Assembly: GCA_963995525.1 (NCBI GenBank)
Contig: OZ023205.1
Location: 56,323,174 to 56,387,173, forward strand
Direction of reading: 5' to 3'
Source: Escarpia spicata
Taxonomy: Eukaryota; Annelida; Polychaeta; Sabellida; Siboglinidae
Length of the DNA stretch: 64,000 nt
Shown here: positions 24,401-35,083 of the stretch, piece by piece
How positions within the stretch are numbered: position 1 is the first letter of the stretch
Layout of the letters: each line of letters begins with the position of its first letter
Position numbers and translations under genes: made by a program
Notes under the pieces: model-generated
What the model saw: only the letters and a program-made list of their open reading frames with translations
Told to the model about the DNA's origin: nothing
Databases searched by the model: none

Positions 24401-27400
24401 ATTATTTGCAATACCACCTGTAAATTTGGAGAACAAATTTTGTCAGTTATCATTTAACTGTATTAATAACTTCAGCATATTTTCAATGTGCAGTAATTTT
24501 TCAGTAACAGTATGTGCCTTTAGTGTTTGAGTTGCATGATAAGTAACTACTTAAAGTGTAAAAGATATAAAAAACATATTATATATTTAAAACAAATGTA
24601 ATACAAAACAATCAAGACCATTTGACAAGATGGCCCGAGTAAAAAACATAACAATAAAACTGTATCTGTAGTGGTAGGAGCTAATGCACTGTAATGCATT
24701 TTAACCAACACATTTCCAACATATATAAACGCATAGGTAATTATATTATAATAAATGAAAACTCATGTGTGGAAAATAAATAAACAGTAAACAGAAAACG
24801 AATCACAAGTCATGACACAAGTGAGTGACAAATTGGACTGAGATTCAAAAAAGTTAATATAGAGAATACTGCAAATAGCAAAACAAGATATTGAAAGTAA
24901 ACGTATGTTAATAAAAAAGCACATACCATGATGGAATAGATTAACAAATGTGGTAATACTTCAGACAAAAAGGTTGCATTAATGTATTGAATAGACCAAG
25001 ATGCCTGGGAGCTATTTGCATAGGAAAGTAGAAACTGTTGCATTTTAACAATTTTGAGGTAATGTGAATTTAATATATATATATATATATACACTGTATA
25101 TAATTTAACTTAACATTTGTTATGTTACTGTACCACACACTTTTGGTAAGAATTATATATCTATATATACATGATTGTATATAATAGATATATATATATA
25201 TATATACAGTGTTCGAAATAGCACTTCTCCGTTTGTCCGGGACAAGTGATTTTTGGCCCGGACAAGTAAAATTACTCTTCTTCTTCTTCTTTGTATTAGG
25301 CAGCCACCATCCATTGAGCAGACCGAGTCTGCTCGGAGATTTTGCTGCACTTTGGGGGGCTGCTGTGCTTAATAAAATAATAGTTCATGCACTAGGGATT
25401 AAAAGATAAACAAATTATTAAATACATTTAAAATATATATTTATAAACGAATAAGTTAGTTTTTAAATATGTATAAAAACAGTATGTAAAAAGGCCCTGA
25501 GTCATAACAAGAGAAGTGGGGAAAAGTGGGTAATGTGTCAAGTACTTGGAGTATCCGTTGGACAAGTGAAAATTTACAGTAAATAGTGACGCGTGCAACA
25601 TTGCAAAGTTTTTATTTGATGAAATTCAAACGTAAATGAAGTTCGTTAGTAATCGCGCGGGTTCCAATTTTTTAAATTTATTATTTAGTATGCATTATAG
25701 GAATTATGCTGTATATGTATGTATGTTATGTTGAATAAAATTCAATTCAGTGTGCCCACGTCTTGTCGTTCCGCCGCCAGTGTGTTTACATCAATGTTCG
25801 ACCGAGTTTAGTGCCTGCGTTAACAGGGTCATCCGCTGAGCGCACCGACCTAGCTCTGTCATACGCGTAGGACACACACCGCATCAGCCATCGTTGATCG
25901 AGGCTGTATTTCACACAATCATAAATCGTTCAGTTTGGCCGACGTACAACTTACTCCCATTCACGGATCATATTTGATGAACTTTGTCAATAGTTTTATA
26001 TCGCTGGTTTTACACAGTTTGTATCGCTACCTGTTATTTGAATAGTATATAGTGTTAACCATTATTACGCCTAAACCACACAGACTCGGCAGTCTTCCAA
26101 GACCAAGTCCACCCTGACCAAGAGCAAGACCAAGTCATCGAACGTTAGCCGATCCAGATCGGTGAAAATTTTCAAAACTTGTAACTGGCTCTCCGGTAGT
26201 GTTGTTGTATCTATATAATATTAATTTTAACCATAAATTGCGAGTTTTCGAAACAGAATTATGCAAGACGCGCGGCCGGGGACGAGGCGCCAACCGCCGT
26301 TGACATGTCACCTTCCGCCAACTACGGCGGTCTGCTCGCGGCAGCAATGTTACGACGTAACTAAATCTATAAATTATATTCCGCCTGGTAAATGTAATGC
26401 AGGCACCGTTAAAACTGTTTTATCATAATTAAAATGGTAATATAACATTTAGAAAAAATATGCGTTTGTTTGCTGATGATCAATTGAATATTATCTTCGT
26501 TTGTAAAATACAGAACTTTGTTAATATTTAAGTTCATAAAGGTTGAACAAAATATTATCAGATTATATACTTTATTATTATTTTTGTTACAACATTTCCT
26601 GGCTTTGTATTGATCGTGTTCCTGGTTGAGTGGCATGTTCAATGACAAACGGATGCAAAAATGTTATAGCAATGTTATCTATATATTTACGTATACCATA
26701 TTAAACATAAATAGTTTTTGCAACATTATAAAACAAATAGCAAGGAAAACAATTGCCTCATTCCTATCAGTAATAATTATTTGTTATTAATAAAAGCGTT
26801 CATATCAGCATAACTAAAATAATGGTATACATCATGTAGCGTTTCTACTTTTAATATTTGTGGTGAATAATAATGGACCGGAAAATAATAGCAAATATAA
26901 TTTTGCAATTTCAAAATTTGAAGATTAAATAAAATTGTGTCTTTGATCACAAGTCACTAAGATGTACATGCAACAAAACAGCAGGAACATTGTGTTGTTT
27001 TCATAAAAATAAGACATTTTACGGTTTTTCCGAAGCTTCGATTCCCCTTGACAACCACTCGGACAAGTTAAAATGTTGGCGGACAAGTAGAATTCTAAAC
27101 TGACTTGTCCGGTGAACAAGTAAATATTCTGGCTTATTTCTATCGCTGTATATATATACATATATTACAATTACAACTATTTGTACATTACAAAAAGTTT
27201 GATTGATTAATGAAATTCGTCACAGTAAATCCTAAATTACAAATTGCAGTAGTTAGATATAAATGAACACATTAGTACGAAATAAATAAATACTGGTTAA
27301 TGTAAATTATATAAACTTAATAATGACTTAAAAAAGATAACAGCAAGTGGACATGCACAAAACAATTCAAGCTGAAGCACAACATACGTAAGGCACTCTT

Positions 27401-30400
27401 CCATTGTTAGCTGTTGTAAATTCTTCTAAATGCAAAAGACAAACACACCTGTGATCTTATCTCTATCACCTATATTATAAAAAGAGTGGGTCTGTCTGTT
27501 TGTTTTTACGTCCTACATGTCTGTCATTTTTGCATTTATGGGGGGTTGAAATCTTTTAGGTGTGCTGTAGGGTCCTTTCCCTCACTAGGCCAATGAACAA
27601 AGTGTGACAAAATATACCGGTCCATTTCAAAAAAGACCTGTCAATGCACAGTAACAGTTAAAAATACTAAAACAAGCAGCATATGCAACATCAAAAGAAG
27701 AAGTCTACAGCTACTTAAATGGATTTTATAACTTGTAAAGTATTAGAACACATTAAAAAAAAATTGTTAACCTTTAAGCACGTAAACAATACTGTAATGT
27801 AAGCCCTTTGAATATTGCTAACCAGTGATGTTTAAAACAATGACATGTTTTATTACACCTCATAACAAGAGCTTAAATAAAAAACTGGATTCTAACCTTT
27901 CTGTTGCCTCCATCTTCAGTCTTGGATTTCTTGGATATCTGGGTAGATTGGGTTTAAACAAAAATACCAGTTTGATATTGTGACAAGGAGTTTTTTATAT
28001 AAATTAAGTCCAACTTAATATTGACAAACTAGCCACCTCAATTATTAATATTCAACATTTTTTTTTTTAATAGCATTTATGCAGTGAACAACAGGAGTCC
28101 AATGTAGCAGAGAATTTAAATTGGACAAATGAATGACGTTTATTTATTGAAGTTGGACTGCTTATCGTGCAGCCAATTTGGGAATGACATTAATAGGAAT
28201 GTGAGCTCTAAAATCCAAACCTGATATGACACTGAACCCTTGTACAATGTCACCCTTCCGGTTTCTCAGATCCCACATTCCTACAATCTTGACAATAACA
28301 ATATACATGATTCGTCTCTATCTTGTAATGGACTAAAAACCACTACATGTATAAACATAAGATGTCAAGAATACATACATTCCCCACCAAAAACACAAAT
28401 TATACTTAGCAAGGTGGGGCTAATTCGCCTTCCCCACCAAAAACACAAATTCTACTTAGCAAGGTGGGGTTAATTCGCCTAACCTATATAAACCTAATTC
28501 CAATTATCGATGGAAAAAGAGGAAGCCTGTCAGTGCACCAAAACCCCATGAACACAAACTAATAGAGGATAAACCCCCATGTTCATCTATATTGCAAAGA
28601 AATGTGGGGAAAGCTTTTTGACATTTTCCAACTTCCTTTTCTACCAACGATGTACAGTAGTATTTATTACCTACATGTTCAATGAAAGGAAGAAAGGTGG
28701 GGAGGAGGGCGGATTTCAAATCTTCAGTGAATGTAAATTTAACACTTTCTTTTAAAATAGCATATTACACATGTAACCATATTATTAACACCAACTTAAT
28801 GTATAACAAAACAGAAACATTTTGCATACAAAATCATTGTAGTAACATTAGTGTACAATACATTAATGCACAACAATGGACAATGCGAATAGAATGGCGA
28901 AATGGGTTATTAGAGAGTGCGGCATCCAGTACTTATTAAGTAATTAGCAGAAATGCTGATACAAATATTATTTTAAATTATGTGTGAATCATGATTCTGT
29001 CACTGCAATTACAGTGTGAAGACATTGTTCATAATATCCACCACTGTCTTTAGCCACTCACTCATTCATTCAGCTTAGTGAACTGAAGCAACAGAGTTAT
29101 CCAAATTATCTGAAAATACTTATCCATATACCAGTACATACAATTATGCATTTCAACTAAATAAGATAAAAATAATTTAAACACCTAAAAATAAATTACT
29201 ATTTACCTTTTCCCACTCATTGTCGTCATCACTATCGAAAGTTGGAAGGTATCTCTTTGGCTAAAAGTAACATTGATTACCCATTAGTTACTTGCATTTA
29301 TGCACTACTACTATACATACACATATATGCTGTATATATATGCGCTACCAATACTGGGATGCAGTTATTAATTCGCAATTACAACAGAACTTCATTTTAT
29401 GATATTAACATGCTATCATCACGTACAAATAACATTTGAAGAGTTGAACACAAAGATTTACTTTTGCAAATTTATTATTAAATTTACCCTAAATATACAG
29501 TTCAATAGTACACGCTGTACCCTAATTTCATTCTTGACTGGGCACATAGCTGAATGACAGCAACATATGATGATACAGAACATAAACTACTCAACAAAAG
29601 ACAGTTATATTTCTCTTAAGTGGCATATATTATAATATGTGGGGATCGCACCCCAAGATATTTGGTATGAAAGGATGCAGTGATCAAATATTGATTAAAT
29701 AAATGCAACCAAGCAGCATTTACACCATTATCAGCACGACCAGAATGGGGTATGTACAGGGAGGTCTGGTCCCCAAAGTGGCACTTTCACAACTTTTGCA
29801 GTCATTTGTTACAAGCTAGTGGTAATAATCCTTTGACCACTGCCACTGGACAATGAAGTTCCCCCATTGAATGGTATTACTCATGCGAAACATGAACATG
29901 TTGCATGCACAAATTTATACAATGGTTCATAATCATTAATGTCATTCCTCTGTACTGGTCAGGGATACATTGCTCTGGAATACTCTGTGTGATAACAATC
30001 ATGCCATCTCTCTCCACTTTAGAGCATGATAGGGCAATTGGACAATTGCAGACTGGTGTACGACAAAAAAGAGTGGGACAGGTTGCCTCAAAACAGTGTA
30101 CAGCGCTTGGTAAACAGTATGCGCAGTAGATGTGAGTTGTTGCAGCTGGTGGGCCCACTCGTTATTGATGTAATGTGCCAAATAAAATGATTTCAAAGTC
30201 CATTCTGAATTGTTTTATCCCTAGTGTAAAAAAGTGCCACTTTGGGTACCTTACCCCCCCCCCCACCGTACATACCCCATTCTGGTTGTGTAGATAATGG
30301 TGTAAATGCTGCTTGGTTGCATTCATTTAATCTATATTTGATCACTGCATCCTTTCATACTAAATATCTTGGGGTACGATCCACACATATTATAATATAT

Positions 30401-32783
30401 GCCACTTAAGAGAAATAGAACTTTCTTTTGTTGAGTAGTTTATATGGCCTATGCTTGCTAACATTATATCATAAGGCATGTGAAATTAATAGAATAAATG
30501 GTTCCTTTGCGAAATACACCTAGCCGTAATCATTATTTCAGCTATTCTACCGCCATCAGGAATGATGCATTTAACAATTGGTTGATACTCACACGCTCAA
30601 CCTTCTTTGTCCCACAGGTGGCAACATGCTGCTTGAGCTGTGTAACAGGAATGTCACTGCTACACGTCAGGCAGGTTTCGGTTGGACAGTCGAGGGGCAC
30701 CTGTCGCAAAACCATCGGTCAATGATGTAGTTGCTGTCTTGAATAAGCTTAATTTGAAATACACACCCCATAATTGTAATATGCTTGCATTTATTATGTA
30801 CCTGTCTTACTATAATATAAGGATGTCTGTGTTCATTATTTACTCTAATTACAAATTTCATAATTAATATTACATAATTAATACATTATGATATGAAATA
30901 GTTTTTAACGTATCAGATGAAGGCTGAGGAGCTTGACAATCAATATAGATATTCCTATCATTTGTGTAGACAGAACAATTATTATTCACTTAATTATTTG
31001 AACTAGGTTATTAAGTTCATAAACCGAGCAATATGAAACCATGTTCAGTGATCATAATGCGTAATCTATCAAAAGAAAACAAATGTGTATAAAAGATATG
31101 ACTATAACTACATGTACATTATATAAATATCCCAAATGTTCTGCTGCTTATAAACATTTACATTCATTATAGAGCATCTTTACAAATGATGGAAATATTT
31201 CAATGATTTTTAAATATTAATCAACAAAATAAGATTTAGTTAGTTATTACACTTCAACACGTACTTCATTGGCAGTTGGCAGTATGTCCAAGTTCATTTG
31301 CACGGGTCTTATGTAGCATAAGGCCTGACCTATACCGTTGACATCCACAAGGAATTCGACATTGTAGCCCTTTGCTGGTGGCACAATTGTTTCTAACTTC
31401 ATCTTGTCAATGTGGCTGGTTCGCAGTAATTCGATCCCACCACAGTTGACAAGTTTTGGGTAAGCTTCTTCCAATTTTTCCATGAAATGGACATTGCTGG
31501 CATCTTTGGTGAAAATTATTCTTTGATCACCCAGGCCTGCTTCGTACAGTTTTCTCTTGTGACATTTCATTGGCACAGTTTCCTGCAACAGACATCTCAA
31601 TTATAAAACAGGTCTTGGTTCTCTGTTTCTCTGTCTTTACATCCCGCTTATATCTCTGTCACTGTCTCTGTGAAATTGATTTGGCATTGTTGTATGCCTT
31701 TTCTGGGATGGTCCGTACATTTAGACCTTCACTAATTCTCCAAGGGGATTTTCAGACCTTGCTTGTTAACTAAATATACATAACCCATAAACTATTTGTG
31801 TATATTTTGTAGATATGCATGCAAGTGTGAAAATCTATACAATATCACATGTTTGGTTGTCTGCATCATGAATCTGCACATATACAAAGATGGTATGTCG
31901 TTATTTCTTCAAAAATTTACCAACTTCTGACCGAAAAGTAAATGAGTCATAGCAGTTAAAACATATTATACTACGCATAAGATAGTCCCTACAGCAATGT
32001 AATGTTAAATATATGAAAGTGTAACAGGTCCGTACACAATGTCAGATACCAAATTCAAGGCTATTTCAAGGCTAGTGAAAGGAATACTCAAGGTTATTTC
32101 ACCGAGAACGAACTGACACCAGATTAATGACTGCAACCTACAGCTGGTCAACAAAACATCAGAATGCTAATAAAAATGGGTGGAATGCTTTGGCAGCCTC
32201 TGCATCTATAGAAGCATAAGCTAATAAAACATAAAAACTGATTGGTCAAGGAAGATCAGTTTGAATGAATAGGAAGATCTACATCATAAAAGAGGTCCAT
32301 CAGTAACTGTTGTGCAATACAAGCAGATAAGCTGATGGGCAGCAGAAGTGCTCCCCAGCCAGAGGGAGAGACGGGGGAGGGGGGGGTGTACTCATGAACA
32401 AAGGATACCAAGATCAGTGGGCAACTGTAGCCAACAACAGTGTCATGGATGATGCAAAATAAGCGATAGTCATGCATTCAAGTTTTTTTAAGGACTCTTG
32501 TGTAATATCTAACCTGGTCAGTAGTGCACAAGCAAAAAAACCTGTGAGCCCAACATGTTGGTTTTGTGACGTGTCTCTGTCGTCTGCTGTTTGCACCGTA
32601 TGGTGCAAACAGCTGACGCAACTCCTGCCGGACATTGCTGGATGAAGATTGTTTGGAGTGTGATGCTTCGGATGATTTAATTGAGGGAGTAGATTCTGTA
32701 GGTTGACGATCCGAAACAGTGCCACTGCGGCTTATCAGGTCAGCAGCCTCTCTCAAAGACTCAGCCAAGTCTTTACGATCCAT
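15432..32783 (-). CDS. HECT E3 ubiquitin ligase with two UBZ-like zinc fingers, 12 exons
   Basis: Exons in coding order: 32783-32514, 31582-31265, 30700-30593, 29260-29207, 27938-27897, 27425-27388, 23856-23761, 23183-23130, 22130-21668, 20326-20155, 19359-19159, 15715-15432. All junctions are GT/AG and all phases agree, giving 699 residues with no stop. Residues 1-90 are serine-rich and end in CWAHRFFCL. 91-196 contain GGIELLR. Zinc finger 1 is C206, C209, H221, C225; finger 2 is C286, C289, H301, C305; both are C-x2-C-x11-H-x3-C, the Rad18/UBZ4 spacing that binds ubiquitin. The HECT domain runs about 340-699 (VTFAEEAGVDAGGVSREF; active-site Cys probably C665 in LNTCAPSINF), accepting ubiquitin from an E2 and passing it to substrate. 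It resembles expanded HECT families often labelled G2E3-like in marine invertebrates. An acceptor just before the ATG implies a 5' leader exon. The 38-nt exon 6 is the least certain but repairs the phase exactly. Confidence 0.92.
15716..19158. other. Last intron of the HECT gene
   Basis: About 3.4 kb of AT-rich sequence between the last two exons. I found no additional exon, and no recognisable element beyond short homopolymers. Confidence 0.5.
20395..20550 (+). repeat. Dispersed repeat, copy 1 (inverted partner at 57050-57235)
   Basis: A 150-base segment running from ctttggactatattgtga to gaagatacacctggaaataaa recurs inverted at 57050-57235 with moderate divergence. It lies in an intron of the HECT gene. 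No coding capacity; probably a MITE or other short non-autonomous element. Confidence 0.75.
22180..22831. mobile_element. Foldback element in a HECT-gene intron
   Basis: Arms of roughly 280-310 bases (about 22182-22460 and 22520-22831) are inverted copies, bounded by gggtagtcactaccc at the left and ccgggtagtggtca at the right. Internal matches include gttttgggcaagga against tccttgcccaaaac. The loop is about 60 bases. No coding capacity. Target-site duplication was not resolved. Confidence 0.85.
25207..27148. mobile_element. Non-autonomous hAT-like transposon, 1.94 kb
   Basis: The termini are imperfect inverted repeats, left cagtgttcgaaatagcac and right (opposite strand) cagcgatagaaataagcc, of the CAGNG type usual for hAT. 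They are flanked by an 8-bp tatatata on both sides (25199-25206 and 27149-27156). Because the surroundings are AT repeats, the duplication alone is weak evidence. The octamer ggacaagt recurs near both ends (25240, 25260, 25560, 27061, 27081, and inverted at 27103), as expected for subterminal transposase-binding sites. There is no transposase frame. The interior 25750-26350 is visibly richer in G+C and CpG than the rest and may be captured sequence. It lies in an intron of the HECT gene. Confidence 0.8.
25750..26350 (+). other. GC-richer cargo inside the hAT-like element
   Basis: Unlike the AT-rich arms, this segment is rich in CpG (gttccgccgccag, gacgcgcggccggggacg). It contains a short + strand frame near 26085-26166 rich in serine, lysine and threonine (QSSKTKSTLTKSKTKSSNVS) followed by a donor-like gtgaaa. 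It looks like a captured promoter or first exon of a host gene; I do not recognise the gene. Confidence 0.35.
28381..28480. repeat. Tandem pair of 50-bp hairpin units
   Basis: Units 28381-28430 and 28431-28480 are nearly identical. Each has ccccacc near its start and ggtgggg near its end, so each can fold into a hairpin. Lies in a HECT-gene intron. Confidence 0.9.
29582..30445. mobile_element. Foldback element in intron 3 of the HECT gene
   Basis: Inverted arms of about 210 bases (29582-29790 and 30230-30445): ataaactactcaacaaaag at the left outer end, cttttgttgagtagtttat at the right. The inner ends match too (ccaaagtggcacttt against aaagtgccactttgg). A unique loop of about 440 bases lies between and has no convincing coding frame. 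A poly-C tract in the right arm (about 30251-30261) marks slippage. Confidence 0.9.
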
Positions 32784-34016
32784 TTCTATAATAAACATGG
32801 AAAAGTTCAACATACACACATATACTGAGGTAACAGATGCAAGATAGAAATAGGATCATTACACAAGACACAGCTAGGCTGTCATACATGGTTATTTTCC
32901 ATAATTATATTTGGTTATAGTACAGGCAGATGCTTGAAAGGAGCTGTAGGTATGAGTTTTAGCAAAATTCTTTCATGTCTACATTTCTGCATAAACATAC
33001 ACACTATGGTTGTTTTATGCATATTATGGTAGTCGTTGTACAGGACAATTAATAATTTTTGAAGTATTTTAAAACTAAAAGTGGTATATATCCAGTAGCC
33101 CTGCAGTGCATTCAATTTGTTTACTGTTATGCTTTTGGCGTTTTGCAACTGTATAATTGTTATGCACTTGTTATAGAGAATAAAAAATTTAATAAGTGCT
33201 AGGAAATGTGTACTAAATGTAGTAAATACGCGCAGCTCAACGTAATACAATTTAATAACATTATTAAATTAAAATTTGAAAATTTTATTGGTTTTGTGTA
33301 ACAAATTGAACAAAAATGGTGGTGTAACTCAATATAATATTGTAGGCCGCCTATCATATCAAGTAAAAAAAATATGCATGTGCGTGAGCGCGTGCGTGTG
33401 ACGGCATGAGAAAACACGTCGGAAGTCGGGCTGTGCTAATTTGAGATACAGGCTAAAGTTGTATGATCAAGCCTCAGACTAACTCAGCCTCAAGGTCGAA
33501 TTTTTGTTTCTAACGTAATTACATTTTAATACTATTTAACTTTCTTATTTATCAACTATTTCGGCTAAATTTTAGTTTTATACACTGCTTTATCATATTT
33601 ATGCAAGCACACTGTCAAAATAATTACCACTAAAGACAATAGAAAGATGTACTATTTCGGCCGCGTTTAGTTACAAGGTTATTTTCGTTGCACTCCCATG
33701 TGTCATACATCGTTGGAAGCGCCGTGAACCCTACCGTTGAATACGGCACAGTGCGTATGAATACATCGAAAGCACATTCCTATTTTTGCGCATCGCCTAA
33801 GTAGCCATCGTACGAGTTTGTTTACGTTGTCGAACAGCGGTGATTTCTGTATAAGTATTCCGAATTTAGGGCATTTCAGTCGGCAGCGTGCCATCTAGTA
33901 TATGTACAAATATGGTAGGACTTAATTCAAGGAGATAAGCATTCCCATATTTTGTAAATCATATGTTAATCTGCATTGGAACAGTTACATTGGAGCTGAC
34001 AGGTCGTAGGACCAAA
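32784..34016. promoter_or_regulatory. Putative divergent promoter and 5' leader region
   Basis: The HECT gene reads leftward from 32783, with a splice acceptor right before its ATG, and a small ORF with a strong start context reads rightward from 34017. The interval must therefore hold the HECT leader exon and promoter. The stretch around 33700-33860 contains several CpG in otherwise AT-rich DNA. I could not place a transcription start. Confidence 0.3.
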
Positions 34017-34142
34017 ATGGCGGCGTCTATGACTATGAGACATTCAGCTGTACGCAGACATACCGACAGAGATTATTCGCCATTTCATCTGAATGCACTC
34101 CAAGACATTAACATGGAAGCTATTCTGCAGATAACATCCGCC
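34017..34142 (+). CDS. Short ORF with strong start context, unknown
   Basis: ATG 34017 sits in accaaaATGGCGGCG, a classic strong context for a first exon, and codes 41 residues (MAASMTMRHSAVRRH...) to a TAA at 34140-34142. It is not recognised. It may be the first coding exon of the gene family whose decayed copy follows at 35084, but no donor was found to link them. Confidence 0.25.
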
Positions 34143-34619
34143 TAACGTCTTGAAGGAAGTGACGTGATTATTTTGTAAATAGACACTTAAATGATGGTGA
34201 ATTATCGGAAAGTGACACTGAGTCTGAGAGTCTGAGTGACTGACACTGTCACTGACAGCAACGACGACAAATCGGCTGATCGTGAAAGGGACGTTGTCCT
34301 TGGCACCAGCTCTGCTGTCAACATCACGCGTGACATATTGACCAAGAAGTTGAGTTTAATTAGTGTAGTGAATATATCTGTTTTGTTTTATGATACTAAT
34401 GTGTATGTATTATGTTTATAAATTATTTAAGTTTATTTATTGGCATTGGATGTGTTTCTGTCGTAGACGTAGTACGTACCAAGGCAACAGATTAAGAATA
34501 ACAATGGCAGGAGTAATTATGAAGCGAGATCTGATTATACGTGTGAAATCATAAATGCTTATTTATAAAAATCAATGCAAAAAAATGTGGAAACAAATTT
34601 TCACAGATAAGTTGTAAGA

Positions 34620-35000
34620 TCCACATGCCATTGACCATCACAAAATTTTGTTCAAGACTATATGTCACCCTCAACGTGGGGTGAAATCATCCTCACAAGC
34701 CAGGGCTGTTTGCCATGCAAAACGCCCTGGCTGATCCCTTACGCGAAGTGCGGAAGTTACCCGAGTCAAACTAGTAATTGACTTCGCCAGTCGCGACTGC
34801 ATCACCCATGAGAACAGTTGGTTGAAATTAGTTTTATTAAGACCACCTAACCTGCGTAGATCTACCGATCTAGTGAGCGATTTCGTAGGCTGAGCTTAAA
34901 TTCAGAGTTTCGCAAAGCGATCAGCCAGGGGGTACCGTTGGCTGGCACTGACATAATCAGCAACAGCAACCCTTGGCACACGAGGATGGGTGACATTGCT
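34620..35000. other. GC-richer block with a hairpin
   Basis: Contains gccagggc...gccctggc, able to form a short stem (34702-34734), and a related gccagggggtacc downstream at about 34923. No open frame. It may be part of a non-autonomous element; the family is unknown. Confidence 0.3.
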
Positions 35001-35083
35001 ATTCAAATTGTTTCTTCAGCTGTCTATGTTTTATTTTAAACATGTAGGATTTTTTATAACATGTGTCGTTTAATCCATTTCAG

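Noticed and set aside
31570..31773. 67-codon + strand ORF opposite HECT exon 2
   Set aside because: It overlaps the exon and its acceptor antisense, with no independent support.
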